Virus record (IMG/VR): IMGVR_UViG_3300047476_001839
Coordinates: 1-56,502 of that record
DNA from: a virus
Strand: one strand, 5' to 3'
DNA length: 56,502 nucleotides
The translations under genes were made by a program, and so were the position numbers. Shown piece after piece: positions 16,416 to 24,247 of this stretch (within the stretch, counting starts at the first letter, position 1; each line of letters opens with the position of its first letter). The notes beneath the pieces are model-generated. The model was not told the DNA's origin. It saw nothing but the letters and a program-made list of their open reading frames with translations, and did no database searches.

Positions 16416-18440
16416 ATGATTATCGACAAGTCAGACAAGACAATCGTCACCACAGGCATCCAGTCGGAAGCCTTCTTCTCCGTCAAGCAGGAAAACCTGT
16501 CCCACCTGTTGGGCATTCTTCGCAACCAGTTGTATTCCGATAAGATTCAAGCGGTCATTCGTGAATACTGCACCAACGCAATGGATGCTAACATCGACGC
16601 TGGTGTACCTGATTGCCCAATTCAAGTCTCTCTCCCAAACTCGTTCTCACCTATCTTTAAGGTACGTGATTTCGGCAAGGGACTCTCCGAGGAGCAGATT
16701 TACAGCATCTACATCTCATTCGGTGATTCTTCTAAGCGTAACACCAATGACCAGACAGGTTGTCTTGGACTTGGTTCCAAGTCTGCATTCGCTTACGTGG
16801 ACAATTTCACCCTGACATCGTACCACGGTGGGCTTAAGAGTGTTTACTCTGCATTCATCGACGAGTCGGAAATTGGTAAAATCACCCGCTTGACTTGCGA
16901 GCCAACAGATGAGCCAACAGGCATTGAGGTATCAATTGCAGTCAAGTCAGGAGACTATCGCCAGTTCTCCGACAAGTGCTTCGACGTGCTTAAGTATTTC
17001 AGTCCTAAGCCAATAGTTCACAACGACCATGCTCTGCAAGCAAACATTGATGCATTCGACTCGAACCCTATCCTTGCTACCGACAATTGGACAATTTACA
17101 AGGATGGTCGCTGGGGATATAACAGGCATAGCCTCAAGGTTGTGATGGGCAATGTCGCATACCCTGTAAACTTGGATGCCCTTGGAGTTGGCTCGCAGTT
17201 TGCATCCTACATCCATTCATTCCGATACATGGAAATTGCCATCAAAGCACCTATCGGAGCAGTTAAAAACAACGCCTCCCGTGAGGCTTTGGACTATAAC
17301 CCTAAGACACAATCTTGGCTGTTCAATGCCTTGGCAGATTTCAAGGAACAGGTTGGTGCGGAACTCTCCAAGCAGATGGAATCGGCAGAGACAATGTGGG
17401 ACGCTCTGATGATGTACCGAAATTTGTCTGATAAGGTAGGCAATGCTAACGTCCTTTCCTACCGTGGTGTACAGATTAACTCTAACTACATCAAATTGCC
17501 TAACGATGTGAAGGCACGTAAGGTTGAGAAGAACCGCAACAATAAGTTAAAGTGGGATGAAGCCATTGCGATAATGCCTCACCCTGAAGCACGTATCTTT
17601 GTTGACAATGGAAGCGTTAAGCGTCACGAACTCTTCGGTCGCATCGAGTCCTACGGTGACCTAACAGAGCAAACGTACCTGCTTCAGTTTGAATCTCAAG
17701 CCAAGGTTGACGAATTCTTCGCAAAAGAAATCCTTCAGGGTTGTCCTTGGACAGACCTTAACGATGCACCATACGTCAAGCCGACCCGTAAAGCCACGAA
17801 CATCAAGTCTGTGTATTCTGAGGGCTATCTGTTTGAACCAACCAGCCGATGGCGTAACGCAGACTATTGGAAGCCTTGCCAGATTGACGTTGCCAACGGT
17901 GAAGGAATCTATGTGGTCATATCCCATTACACTCCTGTCGCTTCAAGCATCAGTATCAGTGGTATTGAAGCGTTGAAGAAGCAACTCCTCAAGTGTGGTA
18001 TTGATGTTCCAGTTTATGGCGTTCGTGCAAAGACCGCCTTAACTCTTGGCTCCGGGTGGAAATCTTACGAGACCTTCACCAAGGAAATGTTCAATGACCT
18101 GACCGCCAAGCACGGGATGGATAAGAATTGGGACTACCTTACTGCATCTATCGATAGCGTTGTCAGAGAACTTGCTACTGAAAAGTTTGATGGGTTTGTA
18201 TTCCCTGCTTGCATTCAGGACGTTGTTGATACAATCACGTATGTTCACAACCTCAGATGGAATGATGAGATGTATCTTGCTCAACACCTGTTCGATAGCC
18301 GTAGTGGTTCTTACGAGTCTAAACTCCAGCCAAAAATTCAACAGGTCTTTGAGGCTTACCCTATGCTCCGGTTTGTTGGTTGGTTGTTCAACAGACCTGA
18401 TATTGATAAGGTGAAGGACTACATCAATTTGGTTGGGTAG
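16416..18440 (+). CDS. rIIA: rIIA-like GHKL ATPase-fold protein
   Basis: The N-terminus has an ATP-binding Bergerat fold: N-box Glu50-x3-Asn54-x2-Asp57 (REYCTNAMDA), G1 box Asp85-FGKG and G2 box GCLGLGSKSA near 115-124. Length (674 aa) and the rIIB-like neighbour fit T4-type rIIA, a membrane-associated protein that counters RexAB-type exclusion. Start chosen at 16416 behind GTGAGGAA; the frame reaching 16374 reads through the promoter. GC-rich codon use. Confidence 0.8.
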   Translation: MIIDKSDKTIVTTGIQSEAFFSVKQENLSHLLGILRNQLYSDKIQAVIREYCTNAMDANIDAGVPDCPIQVSLPNSFSPIFKVRDFGKGLSEEQIYSIYISFGDSSKRNTNDQTGCLGLGSKSAFAYVDNFTLTSYHGGLKSVYSAFIDESEIGKITRLTCEPTDEPTGIEVSIAVKSGDYRQFSDKCFDVLKYFSPKPIVHNDHALQANIDAFDSNPILATDNWTIYKDGRWGYNRHSLKVVMGNVAYPVNLDALGVGSQFASYIHSFRYMEIAIKAPIGAVKNNASREALDYNPKTQSWLFNALADFKEQVGAELSKQMESAETMWDALMMYRNLSDKVGNANVLSYRGVQINSNYIKLPNDVKARKVEKNRNNKLKWDEAIAIMPHPEARIFVDNGSVKRHELFGRIESYGDLTEQTYLLQFESQAKVDEFFAKEILQGCPWTDLNDAPYVKPTRKATNIKSVYSEGYLFEPTSRWRNADYWKPCQIDVANGEGIYVVISHYTPVASSISISGIEALKKQLLKCGIDVPVYGVRAKTALTLGSGWKSYETFTKEMFNDLTAKHGMDKNWDYLTASIDSVVRELATEKFDGFVFPACIQDVVDTITYVHNLRWNDEMYLAQHLFDSRSGSYESKLQPKIQQVFEAYPMLRFVGWLFNRPDIDKVKDYINLVG

Positions 18441-18463
18441 GTTCCTCAAACAAACCCCACCAG

Positions 18464-18491
18464 AACCCCCGCAGAAATGTGGGGGTTTTTT
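18464..18491 (+). terminator. rho-independent terminator
   Basis: AACCCCCGCA-GAAA-TGTGGGGGTT with T6. Confidence 0.85.
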
Positions 18492-18556
18492 ATTAACTAC
18501 CGCTAAATTCTAAAAAATTTCTTTGAAATTTTTTAGAATTTATTTCTCGTTAATAA
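18490..18556 (+). repeat. palindromic punctuation element, copy 3
   Basis: TTATTAAC ... GTTAATAA, core AAAAAATTTC / GAAATTTTTT. Confidence 0.85.
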
Positions 18557-18645
18557 ATTTAGCTCTATTTAAAAAGTAAGGATAATTGTGCTTGCACACG
18601 TATGAGATATGCGATAATATACATCTGTTAGTGAAGGAGAATGTT

Positions 18646-19797
18646 ATGGAAATAACCGCATCGTTGTTGAACCCGAACCCTGCTGATGGGTTCCTCACTG
18701 TCGTAGTTGATGGTAAGCAACATACCATCCTTGCAAGCAACCCTATGTTTGCATCTGCCGTCTCCGCATACCAGACCAAGGATTTCGATGCCTTGATGCT
18801 GGCTCTTGACCCGTCCCGCAAGTTCCTCAACCTCTACGCCAAGTATGAGCAAATCGAGGTCAAGGATGGCTCGGTCTTTGTCGATGGTGATACCATCCAG
18901 TCTGTGGTCGCAGACCGCATCATCAATTTCCTTGCAGATGGCGTGGACTGCTTGCCCATCTTCAAGTTTATCACCCGCTTGCAGTTAAATCCAAGCAAAC
19001 GTGCTGTTGATGAACTCTACACGTTCCTTGAGCATAAGCACCTGCCTCTCACCGAGACTGGTACGTTCCTTGCTTACAAGGCTGTCCGTAATGACTACAC
19101 CGATAAGCATACTGGCAGGTTCTTCAACGGTGTTGGAGAGGTCTTGTCGATGCCACGCAACAAGGTAGATGACGATAAGAATGTCGGGTGTTCCTACGGG
19201 TTCCACGCTGGCACTCTCCGGTACGCTTCAGAGTTTGCCTCCGGAAGCGACAAGATGGTTCTGGTTGAAATCGACCCTGCGGATGTTGTAAGCATCCCAA
19301 CCGATTGCGAGTTCCAGAAACTCCGCACCTGCCGATACAAGGTAGTTGCAGAGTATGAGCGACCGCTGGACGAACACGTCTATGAGTCACGCTTCTCCAC
19401 AGAGCATGATGATGATGTGGACGAAGAGTGGGATGATGAGTCATCTTGCATTGAATGCGAAAGTTATTCAATCGATTGTGATGATTGCAATTGCTGTAAT
19501 GACTGTTGCGATTGCGATGATGATGACGAGGAATGCTGTATGGCAGACCCTGACCCTGAGCCAGAACAGTTAAGCCTTCCGCTTGACAACAAGATGCAGA
19601 GCATTGATTGGTCTCAAGTCAAAGTCAACATCGATACCCTCTTGAACCACTTGTTCAAATCTCGTCGTCCTGCTCTGGCAATGGCAATTCGACGTGATAA
19701 CAAGGAATTCGATTTCGATGAGATTCCTTTTGGTAGTCTCCGCAACTACACCACGAACGATGATGCTAAAACCATCTACAATGAACTGAACCCCTAA
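18646..19797 (+). CDS. rIIB: rIIB-like protein with Cys/Asp-rich insert
   Basis: The 383-aa protein matches the rIIB pattern: DGSVFVDGDTI, RIINFLADG, NPSKRAVDELYTFLEH, LPLTETGTFLAYKAVR, HTGRFFNGVG, PRNKVDDD, CSYGFHAG and PADVVSIPTDC. It should act with the upstream rIIA-like protein. Odd feature: residues ~265-298 form a very Cys/Asp-rich insert that could bind metal. Start at 18646 has RBS GAAGGAGA. GC-rich codon use. Confidence 0.8.
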   Translation: MEITASLLNPNPADGFLTVVVDGKQHTILASNPMFASAVSAYQTKDFDALMLALDPSRKFLNLYAKYEQIEVKDGSVFVDGDTIQSVVADRIINFLADGVDCLPIFKFITRLQLNPSKRAVDELYTFLEHKHLPLTETGTFLAYKAVRNDYTDKHTGRFFNGVGEVLSMPRNKVDDDKNVGCSYGFHAGTLRYASEFASGSDKMVLVEIDPADVVSIPTDCEFQKLRTCRYKVVAEYERPLDEHVYESRFSTEHDDDVDEEWDDESSCIECESYSIDCDDCNCCNDCCDCDDDDEECCMADPDPEPEQLSLPLDNKMQSIDWSQVKVNIDTLLNHLFKSRRPALAMAIRRDNKEFDFDEIPFGSLRNYTTNDDAKTIYNELNP

Positions 19798-19817
19798 CGG
19801 GGTTCAGCCTCCCACTA

Positions 19818-19848
19818 GGGAGAGGGCGAAAGCCCTCTCCCTTTTTTA
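19818..19848 (+). terminator. strong rho-independent terminator
   Basis: GGGAGAGGGC-GAAA-GCCCTCTCCC and T6; a GCGAAAGC loop type reused at 40225, 42772 and 49859. Confidence 0.9.
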
Positions 19849-19910
19849 TTAACTACCGATAAATTCTAAAAAATTCTTTCGAATTTTTTAGGATATATTT
19901 CTAGTTAATA
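19846..19910 (+). repeat. palindromic punctuation element, copy 4
   Basis: TTATTAAC ... GTTAATA, core AAAAAATTC / GAATTTTTT. Confidence 0.85.
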
Positions 19911-19913
19911 TTT

Positions 19914-19943
19914 TTGCATTATTTTGAGAGTGTATGATATACT
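19914..19943 (+). promoter_or_regulatory. promoter of a leaderless gene
   Basis: TTGCAT, 18 bp, TATACT (extended TGA), 6 nt to ATG. Confidence 0.6.
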
Positions 19944-19949
19944 GTCATT

Positions 19950-20318
19950 ATGGGACTTAAGGTAAAGTATTTCCAATGTCAAGATTGGGAATCGTATGAT
20001 GCAGAGTTTAAAATTCGAAAGTATCACGAGTACCCTATAAACCGAGACAACTACATTCACGTTGCAGATTTCGAGTTTGAGACTGCCATTGGTGCAGAGC
20101 AATGTTTGTGGGAGCTTGTTTATTTATTTGGCACTGAAGACTGGTACACAAACCCTAAAGTCAAAGTCCATTCTATGCCGCCTTTAAGACACATCCAAAA
20201 AACCGATGTATTTACTCTGGTAAGTTTTGGTCAGTATTCTTTTGGAATCAAGCGGAATGAAGATATGATGGGGATGGCGTTTCCTTTTGACTATTTCCAA
20301 AATTCGAGTTTTGATTAA
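19950..20318 (+). CDS. hypothetical 122-aa protein, leaderless
   Basis: Begins MGLKVKYFQCQDWES and has aromatic-rich beta-like segments. Not recognised. It contains two TTCGAG motifs, rare in this part of the window. Confidence 0.6.
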   Translation: MGLKVKYFQCQDWESYDAEFKIRKYHEYPINRDNYIHVADFEFETAIGAEQCLWELVYLFGTEDWYTNPKVKVHSMPPLRHIQKTDVFTLVSFGQYSFGIKRNEDMMGMAFPFDYFQNSSFD

Positions 20319-20332
20319 TAAGGTAAAGTTAG

Positions 20333-20369
20333 CTCCCAGGAAGAAATTTAAATATATTCATCTTGGGAG
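20333..20369 (+). promoter_or_regulatory. hairpin covering the ribosome-binding site
   Basis: CTCCCAGGA (20333-20341) pairs with TCTTGGGAG (20361-20369), 8 of 9 positions plus a wobble. The 3' strand contains the GGGAG Shine-Dalgarno of the gene at 20379, so translation could be gated by folding. Confidence 0.45.
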
Positions 20370-20378
20370 AATAACTTT

Positions 20379-21095
20379 ATGGCATTTGTATATTCTAAGG
20401 CTACTTTTGCAGGCATAGTTACAAGTTTAGGTAACTCTGATGCATATTTACAAGCAGCGCAAACCGGAACAGCAACTTCAGGTCTTTCACAACTTCAAAC
20501 AGCACGAGGAGATGTAGCGGATAGTTTGGGTGATAACTCAATTACCACTGCAGATTTCGATGCAACCAATACTTTAGCCGCAGCATTAAGAACTGCAGAA
20601 GGAAACGCACCAAGCACAGTATCTTCTGCATATAATGGTGCTCTTACTGCTTTAGATACTTACATTACAACTGTTACTGGTTCTACTATTAAAGAATATT
20701 GGAATAGTAAAACTGATGCAAGAACAATGACCTTTACTGATAACTTTAGATCCTTTTTTCGAAGAGTAAAAGCAGATGAAGTTATTGTTAAACTTTATTC
20801 TGTTACAATGCCTGCAGCTGGTTCTACAACAGTTATCTCTTCTGTAGGAACAACAGCAAACATGATTCCTGCTTTGTATGAAGTTAGAACAGACACAGCG
20901 ATTGGAAGTTCTTTTGTTGCTAACTTTACTTGTGTTAAATCTGGCGGAAGCACAGATTTAGTTTCCTTAACTGTTAATGCAGGAACAGCTATTTCAACAT
21001 ATTACTCTATTGGTGGAACAACTAAATATCTTTATATTTCATCATTCTCTGGTACAGGTTCAGATACAAACGCTATTTCTGTTTGGACTAGATAA
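20379..21095 (+). CDS. Ala/Thr/Ser-rich, possibly structural protein
   Basis: A 238-aa protein almost free of Cys, rich in Ala, Thr, Ser and Gly, with a helical first half and a beta-rich second half, the style of capsid decoration or fibre proteins. No sequence match is recognised. It lacks a TTGACA promoter; AAATATATTC sits upstream, and a hairpin covers its RBS, suggesting different timing from its early-type neighbours. Confidence 0.55.
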   Translation: MAFVYSKATFAGIVTSLGNSDAYLQAAQTGTATSGLSQLQTARGDVADSLGDNSITTADFDATNTLAAALRTAEGNAPSTVSSAYNGALTALDTYITTVTGSTIKEYWNSKTDARTMTFTDNFRSFFRRVKADEVIVKLYSVTMPAAGSTTVISSVGTTANMIPALYEVRTDTAIGSSFVANFTCVKSGGSTDLVSLTVNAGTAISTYYSIGGTTKYLYISSFSGTGSDTNAISVWTR

Positions 21096-21099
21096 AAAT

Positions 21100-21164
21100 T
21101 TATTAACTCTTTCTATAACCTAAGAAATTCTTTCGAATTTCTTAGGTTTTATTTTTGCTTAATA
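21100..21164 (+). repeat. palindromic punctuation element, copy 5 (terminator-like variant)
   Basis: Here the core is CCTAAGAAATTC-TTTC-GAATTTCTTAGG followed by TTTTATTTTT, so this copy itself looks like a terminator; no separate GC-rich terminator precedes it. Confidence 0.8.
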
Positions 21165-21244
21165 GAAAATAGTTCTTGCTATGTCTGACATCTGTGATAA
21201 TATGAATACAAGTAAAGAGATTTACTAAGCAGATGGAGAATTTC

Positions 21245-21841
21245 ATGAAGAACGAAATCTTACAACCAGTCATTCAAACTTTACAATACAAAGTTAACAC
21301 TACACTTGGCGAATTTGCTAAGGCTTTTATTGAAAGAAATGATTATGAAACTCTTGGTTTCATTGCAAATATTGGTATTGATTTAAATACATACATTGAT
21401 GGTATTTTTCGAACTTATTCAGGCAATGCAGATGTGATTGAAGCGCAGGTGATTGAAGAACCAACTGAGCCAAAACAACCAACTGAACCAAAAGAATATA
21501 GTGTAAATGAAAAAGACTTGATGAATTGGATTTACAACTATGTCGGTAGCCGTGGTGGTAAGACATTGAAAGATGACCTTGCTAACGCATTCTATAATGA
21601 GTTTTCGAGTGGATTCAATGCTTATGACTTAACGTTGAGCAAAGACAACAAATTCAAGTGGAAGCAGAACATTGCTCATCGTGTAAGCGAACTTCGTTAT
21701 GATGGGATTCTTGAGCCGTCTATTCCAGGAGAGACTTATCACTACTATATTTTAACCCCAAAGTATCTTGCTTTGTACAAGACGCAGGTGGCTAAGATTG
21801 AAGAGCAACTGACCCTCCCAGATATCGAAATAACTGGCTAA
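21245..21841 (+). CDS. hypothetical 198-aa protein with Pro/Glu linker
   Basis: I start at ATG 21245, which has TGGAG 8 nt upstream; an in-frame ATG at 21233 forms that RBS. A helical N-terminal half is joined by a PTEPKQPTEPKE linker to a C-terminal domain of ~105 aa with KWKQNIAHRVSELRYDGIL, resembling a winged-helix restriction-associated (Mrr-like N-terminal) fold. Function unknown. Confidence 0.55.
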   Translation: MKNEILQPVIQTLQYKVNTTLGEFAKAFIERNDYETLGFIANIGIDLNTYIDGIFRTYSGNADVIEAQVIEEPTEPKQPTEPKEYSVNEKDLMNWIYNYVGSRGGKTLKDDLANAFYNEFSSGFNAYDLTLSKDNKFKWKQNIAHRVSELRYDGILEPSIPGETYHYYILTPKYLALYKTQVAKIEEQLTLPDIEITG

Positions 21842-21845
21842 AATA

Positions 21846-21876
21846 TATTCGGGAGGGTTGCAAAGCCCTCTCGAAT
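21846..21876 (+). terminator. terminator-like hairpin
   Basis: TTCGGGAGGG / CCCTCTCGAA stem right after the stop codon; no T run. Confidence 0.5.
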
Positions 21877-21892
21877 AGGATAATATATATCT

Positions 21893-21937
21893 GTTGCTGG
21901 CAATCATAAACATTCTAGATAAAAGGTTGCCAGTAAC
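21893..21937 (+). other. inverted repeat before tRNA-Leu
   Basis: GTTGCTGGCAA and TTGCCAGTAAC pair at 10 of 11 positions. The right arm is also the -35 region of the tRNA promoter, so it may be a protein-binding site. Confidence 0.5.
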
Positions 21938-21955
21938 GTCCAAAGATGGTATAAT
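21927..21955 (+). promoter_or_regulatory. tRNA-Leu promoter
   Basis: TTGCCA, 17 bp, TATAAT, ten bases before the tRNA 5' end. Confidence 0.75.
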
Positions 21956-21965
21956 TGGTATGTAA

Positions 21966-22252
21966 TCTCGGGTGGTGGAACGGTATACACGATGGACTTA
22001 GTCTAAAATTTGAGTGCTTAAAGAGAAATCTTTAATGTAGAATCCTGTAAATTCGGTGAACCCTTTTGAATGGGAATACCGAGCGAAGCCTGAAAAGGAA
22101 CGTGTAGAGACTTGACACAGGACATCTAAAGTAGAAATACTATGATGAAGGTAAAGTCCAGACCACAAACAGGTTTAATCTGGTAATGAAAATTATAGTG
22201 GTAAGAAAATCCATTGGCGCAAGCCTTACGAGTTCGAATCTCGTCCCGAGAA
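21966..22252 (+). tRNA. tRNA-Leu(UAA) interrupted by a group I intron
   Basis: Acceptor arms TCTCGGG (21966-21972) and CCCGAGA (22245-22251) pair perfectly. The anticodon stem ATGGA/TCCAT, a class II variable arm (GGC-GCAA-GCC) and T-arm ACGAG/CTCGT are present. Joining 21999 to 22206 gives the 7-nt loop CTTAAAA, anticodon UAA. CCA is not encoded. The spliced tRNA would be 81 nt. Confidence 0.9.
22000..22205 (+). other. group I self-splicing intron (206 nt)
   Basis: The insertion lies between U34 and A35, the classic position of the cyanobacterial tRNA-Leu(UAA) intron. The 5' exon ends in U, the intron ends in G, and GAGT at 22011-22014 can pair with exon ACUU to make P1 with the U-G pair. 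Core-like elements are GAGCGAAGCC (Q/P4-like), GTAGAGACTTGACAC (R/P7-like) and AAGGTAAAGTCC (S/P7-like). Confidence 0.85.
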
Positions 22253-22309
22253 TTGAACAGGTAGACGCATCTTCTATGTATAATATATATATATGTAGGA
22301 GGTGCGTTT

Positions 22310-23002
22310 ATGTTTAACTGCCCAGAAATAAATCAAATTATAAAAGAGTCTACTTCTATTTCTCAAGTACTTAACAAACTTGGGCTTAAAGCCGCTGGAG
22401 GTAATTATCGTACATTTGATAGATTCGTTAAAAAGAACAATATAGATACTTCGCATTTTACTGGTCAGCTTTGGAGCAAAGGTAAACAACTTCCACCTAA
22501 AAAAGATTTGAAAGAATATCTATGTGAAGGAATTAAAATAACAAGCCACAGATTAAAACAAAGATTGATTAGAGAAAATATCTTTGAACACAAATGTTAT
22601 ATATGTAACATGGATGAATGGATGGGTAAACCAATTCCATTAGAACTAGATCATATAAATGGCGAACACGATGATAATCGCTTAGAAAACTTGAGAATAA
22701 TTTGCCCTAACTGTCATGCTCAAACAGATACATACAGAGCTAAAAATCGGCGTGACAAAAAACCTGTTAAAGACAAGATTGTTAAAGAGATAATTAAATA
22801 TCATTGTCCTGACTGCAGTAAAGAAATACATAAAGAATCTAAATTCTGTGAAGAATGTAGTCACAAAAAATCAAGAAAAGTGGAACGTCCTGATTTGCAA
22901 ACACTTGTGAATGATATTAAGAATTTAGGTTATAGTGCTACCGGAAGAAAATATGGCGTATCGGATAATGCAATTAGGAAATGGGTGAAAAATAGTTCTT
23001 GA
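22310..23002 (+). CDS. HNH endonuclease with terminal HTH segments
   Basis: Cys96-x2-Cys99 ... LELDHINGEHDDNRLENLRI ... Cys132-x2-Cys135-His is a zinc-stabilised HNH nuclease. The termini have helix-turn-helix-like segments and a second CxxC pair follows. It starts 58 bp after the intron-bearing tRNA, so it may be the homing enzyme that spreads the intron, or an independent freestanding element. RBS AGGAGGTG. Confidence 0.85.
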   Translation: MFNCPEINQIIKESTSISQVLNKLGLKAAGGNYRTFDRFVKKNNIDTSHFTGQLWSKGKQLPPKKDLKEYLCEGIKITSHRLKQRLIRENIFEHKCYICNMDEWMGKPIPLELDHINGEHDDNRLENLRIICPNCHAQTDTYRAKNRRDKKPVKDKIVKEIIKYHCPDCSKEIHKESKFCEECSHKKSRKVERPDLQTLVNDIKNLGYSATGRKYGVSDNAIRKWVKNSS

Positions 23003-23026
23003 CACATCTTGTTTAGATGGTATACT
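22999..23026 (+). promoter_or_regulatory. promoter of structured RNA
   Basis: TTGACA, 16 bp, TATACT; the predicted start falls at the base of the 11-bp closing stem. Confidence 0.75.
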
Positions 23027-23034
23027 TAATGAGT

Positions 23035-23154
23035 AAGAGAGAGGTTTCGGTTAGGGTAAACCTAACACGGTCGTACAAGAAATTTTTAAGCAGGTGGGAA
23101 ATTTGGCTCTGGCTTACTAGTCGCCACCCTAGACTCCACACAGACCTCTCTCTT
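23035..23154 (+). ncRNA. 120-nt structured RNA candidate
   Basis: AAGAGAGAGGT (23035-23045) and ACCTCTCTCTT (23144-23154) form a perfect 11-bp closing helix. Inside are GTTAGG/CCTAAC and a GGTGG/CCACC pair. It has its own promoter, no reading frame, and lies just before tRNA-Lys. It does not match 5S rRNA, tmRNA or 6S by eye. Confidence 0.65.
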
Positions 23155-23161
23155 TAAATTT

Positions 23162-23233
23162 GGTTCCATAGCTTAACGGTAAAGCAGTATCCTTTTAAGA
23201 TATTGAGTATGAGTTCAAATCTCATTGGAGCCA
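23162..23233 (+). tRNA. tRNA-Lys(UUU)
   Basis: GGTTCCA/TGGAGCC acceptor (one G-U), GCTT/AAGC D-stem, GTATC/GATAT anticodon stem with loop CTTTTAA, and ATGAG/CTCAT T-arm. No encoded CCA. Confidence 0.9.
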
Positions 23234-23268
23234 CTTTCACTTGGTTTTTTTTACCTTTTCCAAGTGAA

Positions 23269-23299
23269 TCAATCCCCTTCTCCGACAAGAAGGGGATTA
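23269..23299 (+). terminator. hairpin after tRNA-Lys
   Basis: AATCCCCTTCT / AAGAAGGGGATT stem; weak T tail. Confidence 0.55.
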
Positions 23300-23352
23300 C
23301 CTATTTGACATATAGTATTTTAAGTGATATCATTCTTTCAAGGAAGTTGAAT

Positions 23353-23700
23353 ATGTCCAAGTCATTCGATATTATTTATTTAAGCACACCTCGTCATGGT
23401 TATTTTAAAGTTAATGGCGATGATGTAAGAGAAGTAAAAATCTCTCAATCCTTTTCTGAGTTTTCTTTCTATGATGAAGATAATGATATTTTTTATTTAG
23501 AAGAAGATTGCGACGTTCCATTGTTCGCCAAAAGATGTGAATTAGATGGCGTAGAACTTAACATAACTGAAGCAGATATTGATTCAGAAGAAGAAGAAAG
23601 TTTAATCCGTTGCCATAATGATGCTCTTGGGGGTGATTATGGATACTTTGGTGAATTACAACAAAATCACACTGGAATTGAACATTTTTTTGAAGACTAA
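23353..23700 (+). CDS. hypothetical acidic 115-aa protein
   Basis: I start at ATG 23353 behind AAGGAAG; the open frame extends back through the tRNA-Lys gene and is not credible there. A TTGACATATA promoter lies at ~23305. Acidic, probably alpha/beta, not recognised. Confidence 0.6.
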   Translation: MSKSFDIIYLSTPRHGYFKVNGDDVREVKISQSFSEFSFYDEDNDIFYLEEDCDVPLFAKRCELDGVELNITEADIDSEEEESLIRCHNDALGGDYGYFGELQQNHTGIEHFFED

Positions 23701-23705
23701 ACTAC

Positions 23706-23733
23706 ACCCCTCTTTCATTGGAGGGGTTTTTTA
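23706..23733 (+). terminator. rho-independent terminator
   Basis: ACCCCTC-TTTCATTG-GAGGGGT and T6. Confidence 0.85.
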
Positions 23734-23793
23734 TTAACTATTACTATATTCTAAAAAAATCTATAGATTTTTTAAGATATATTTTTAGTTAAT
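23731..23793 (+). repeat. palindromic punctuation element, copy 6
   Basis: TTATTAAC ... GTTAAT with AAAAAAATC-TATA-GATTTTTT core. Confidence 0.8.
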
Positions 23794-23856
23794 GTTTTTT
23801 TATTTATTGACATATGGCTTGAGTTGCTATATACTTTTAATAACAAGGATGGGACG

Positions 23857-24009
23857 ATGAAGACTCTGATGAATACTCTTGAAAAGGTTTACATTTGCAT
23901 TTATTTTGCAATGGGTGCGGTAGTTGCTTTGGTTCTTGGTTTGATTTTATTTCCATTTGCATTCTTTTCAAACAAGAATCATTACGAAGAAAGTGGTTAT
24001 GACCTGTGA
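23857..24009 (+). CDS. 50-aa membrane miniprotein
   Basis: I start at 23857 behind AAGGATGGGA. Residues 9-36 form a long hydrophobic segment, so one membrane pass with a charged C-terminal tail. A TTGACATATGG...TATACT promoter lies upstream. Coupled to the next gene by a GTGA overlap. Confidence 0.6.
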   Translation: MKTLMNTLEKVYICIYFAMGAVVALVLGLILFPFAFFSNKNHYEESGYDL

Positions 24010-24215
24010 AATATATTCTTTACCAAGTAGATGATGATTTTAATGTAATCAATAAGTTTAAATTCCAAGAAGCAACAATGACTTACGAATATATTAATAA
24101 GCATATATCAGAAGAGCCAAATGTTAATTTCCTTCTCTTAAAAATGGATGACAAGAACGATATTGAATCTGTTGCCACGTACAGAAATGGTAAAGGCGAA
24201 AAAGTTCTTTATTGA
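24006..24215 (+). CDS. hypothetical 69-aa protein (GTG start)
   Basis: GTG 24006 overlaps the previous TGA. Small acidic protein; not recognised. Confidence 0.5.
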   Translation: MKYILYQVDDDFNVINKFKFQEATMTYEYINKHISEEPNVNFLLLKMDDKNDIESVATYRNGKGEKVLY

Positions 24216-24217
24216 TG

Positions 24218-24245
24218 TTGCATAGATTAATTTAGATGATATACT
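24218..24245 (+). promoter_or_regulatory. promoter of triple-hairpin RNA
   Basis: TTGCAT, 16 bp, TATACT; transcription would start at the first stem. Confidence 0.65.
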
Positions 24246-24247
24246 TA

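Noticed and set aside
23035-23154. 5S rRNA identity for the 120-nt RNA
   Set aside because: Length and closing stem fit, but I see no loop B/C or loop E sequence signatures of 5S rRNA.
23203-23352. N-terminal extension of the gene at 23353
   Set aside because: It would translate through tRNA-Lys and its downstream hairpin.
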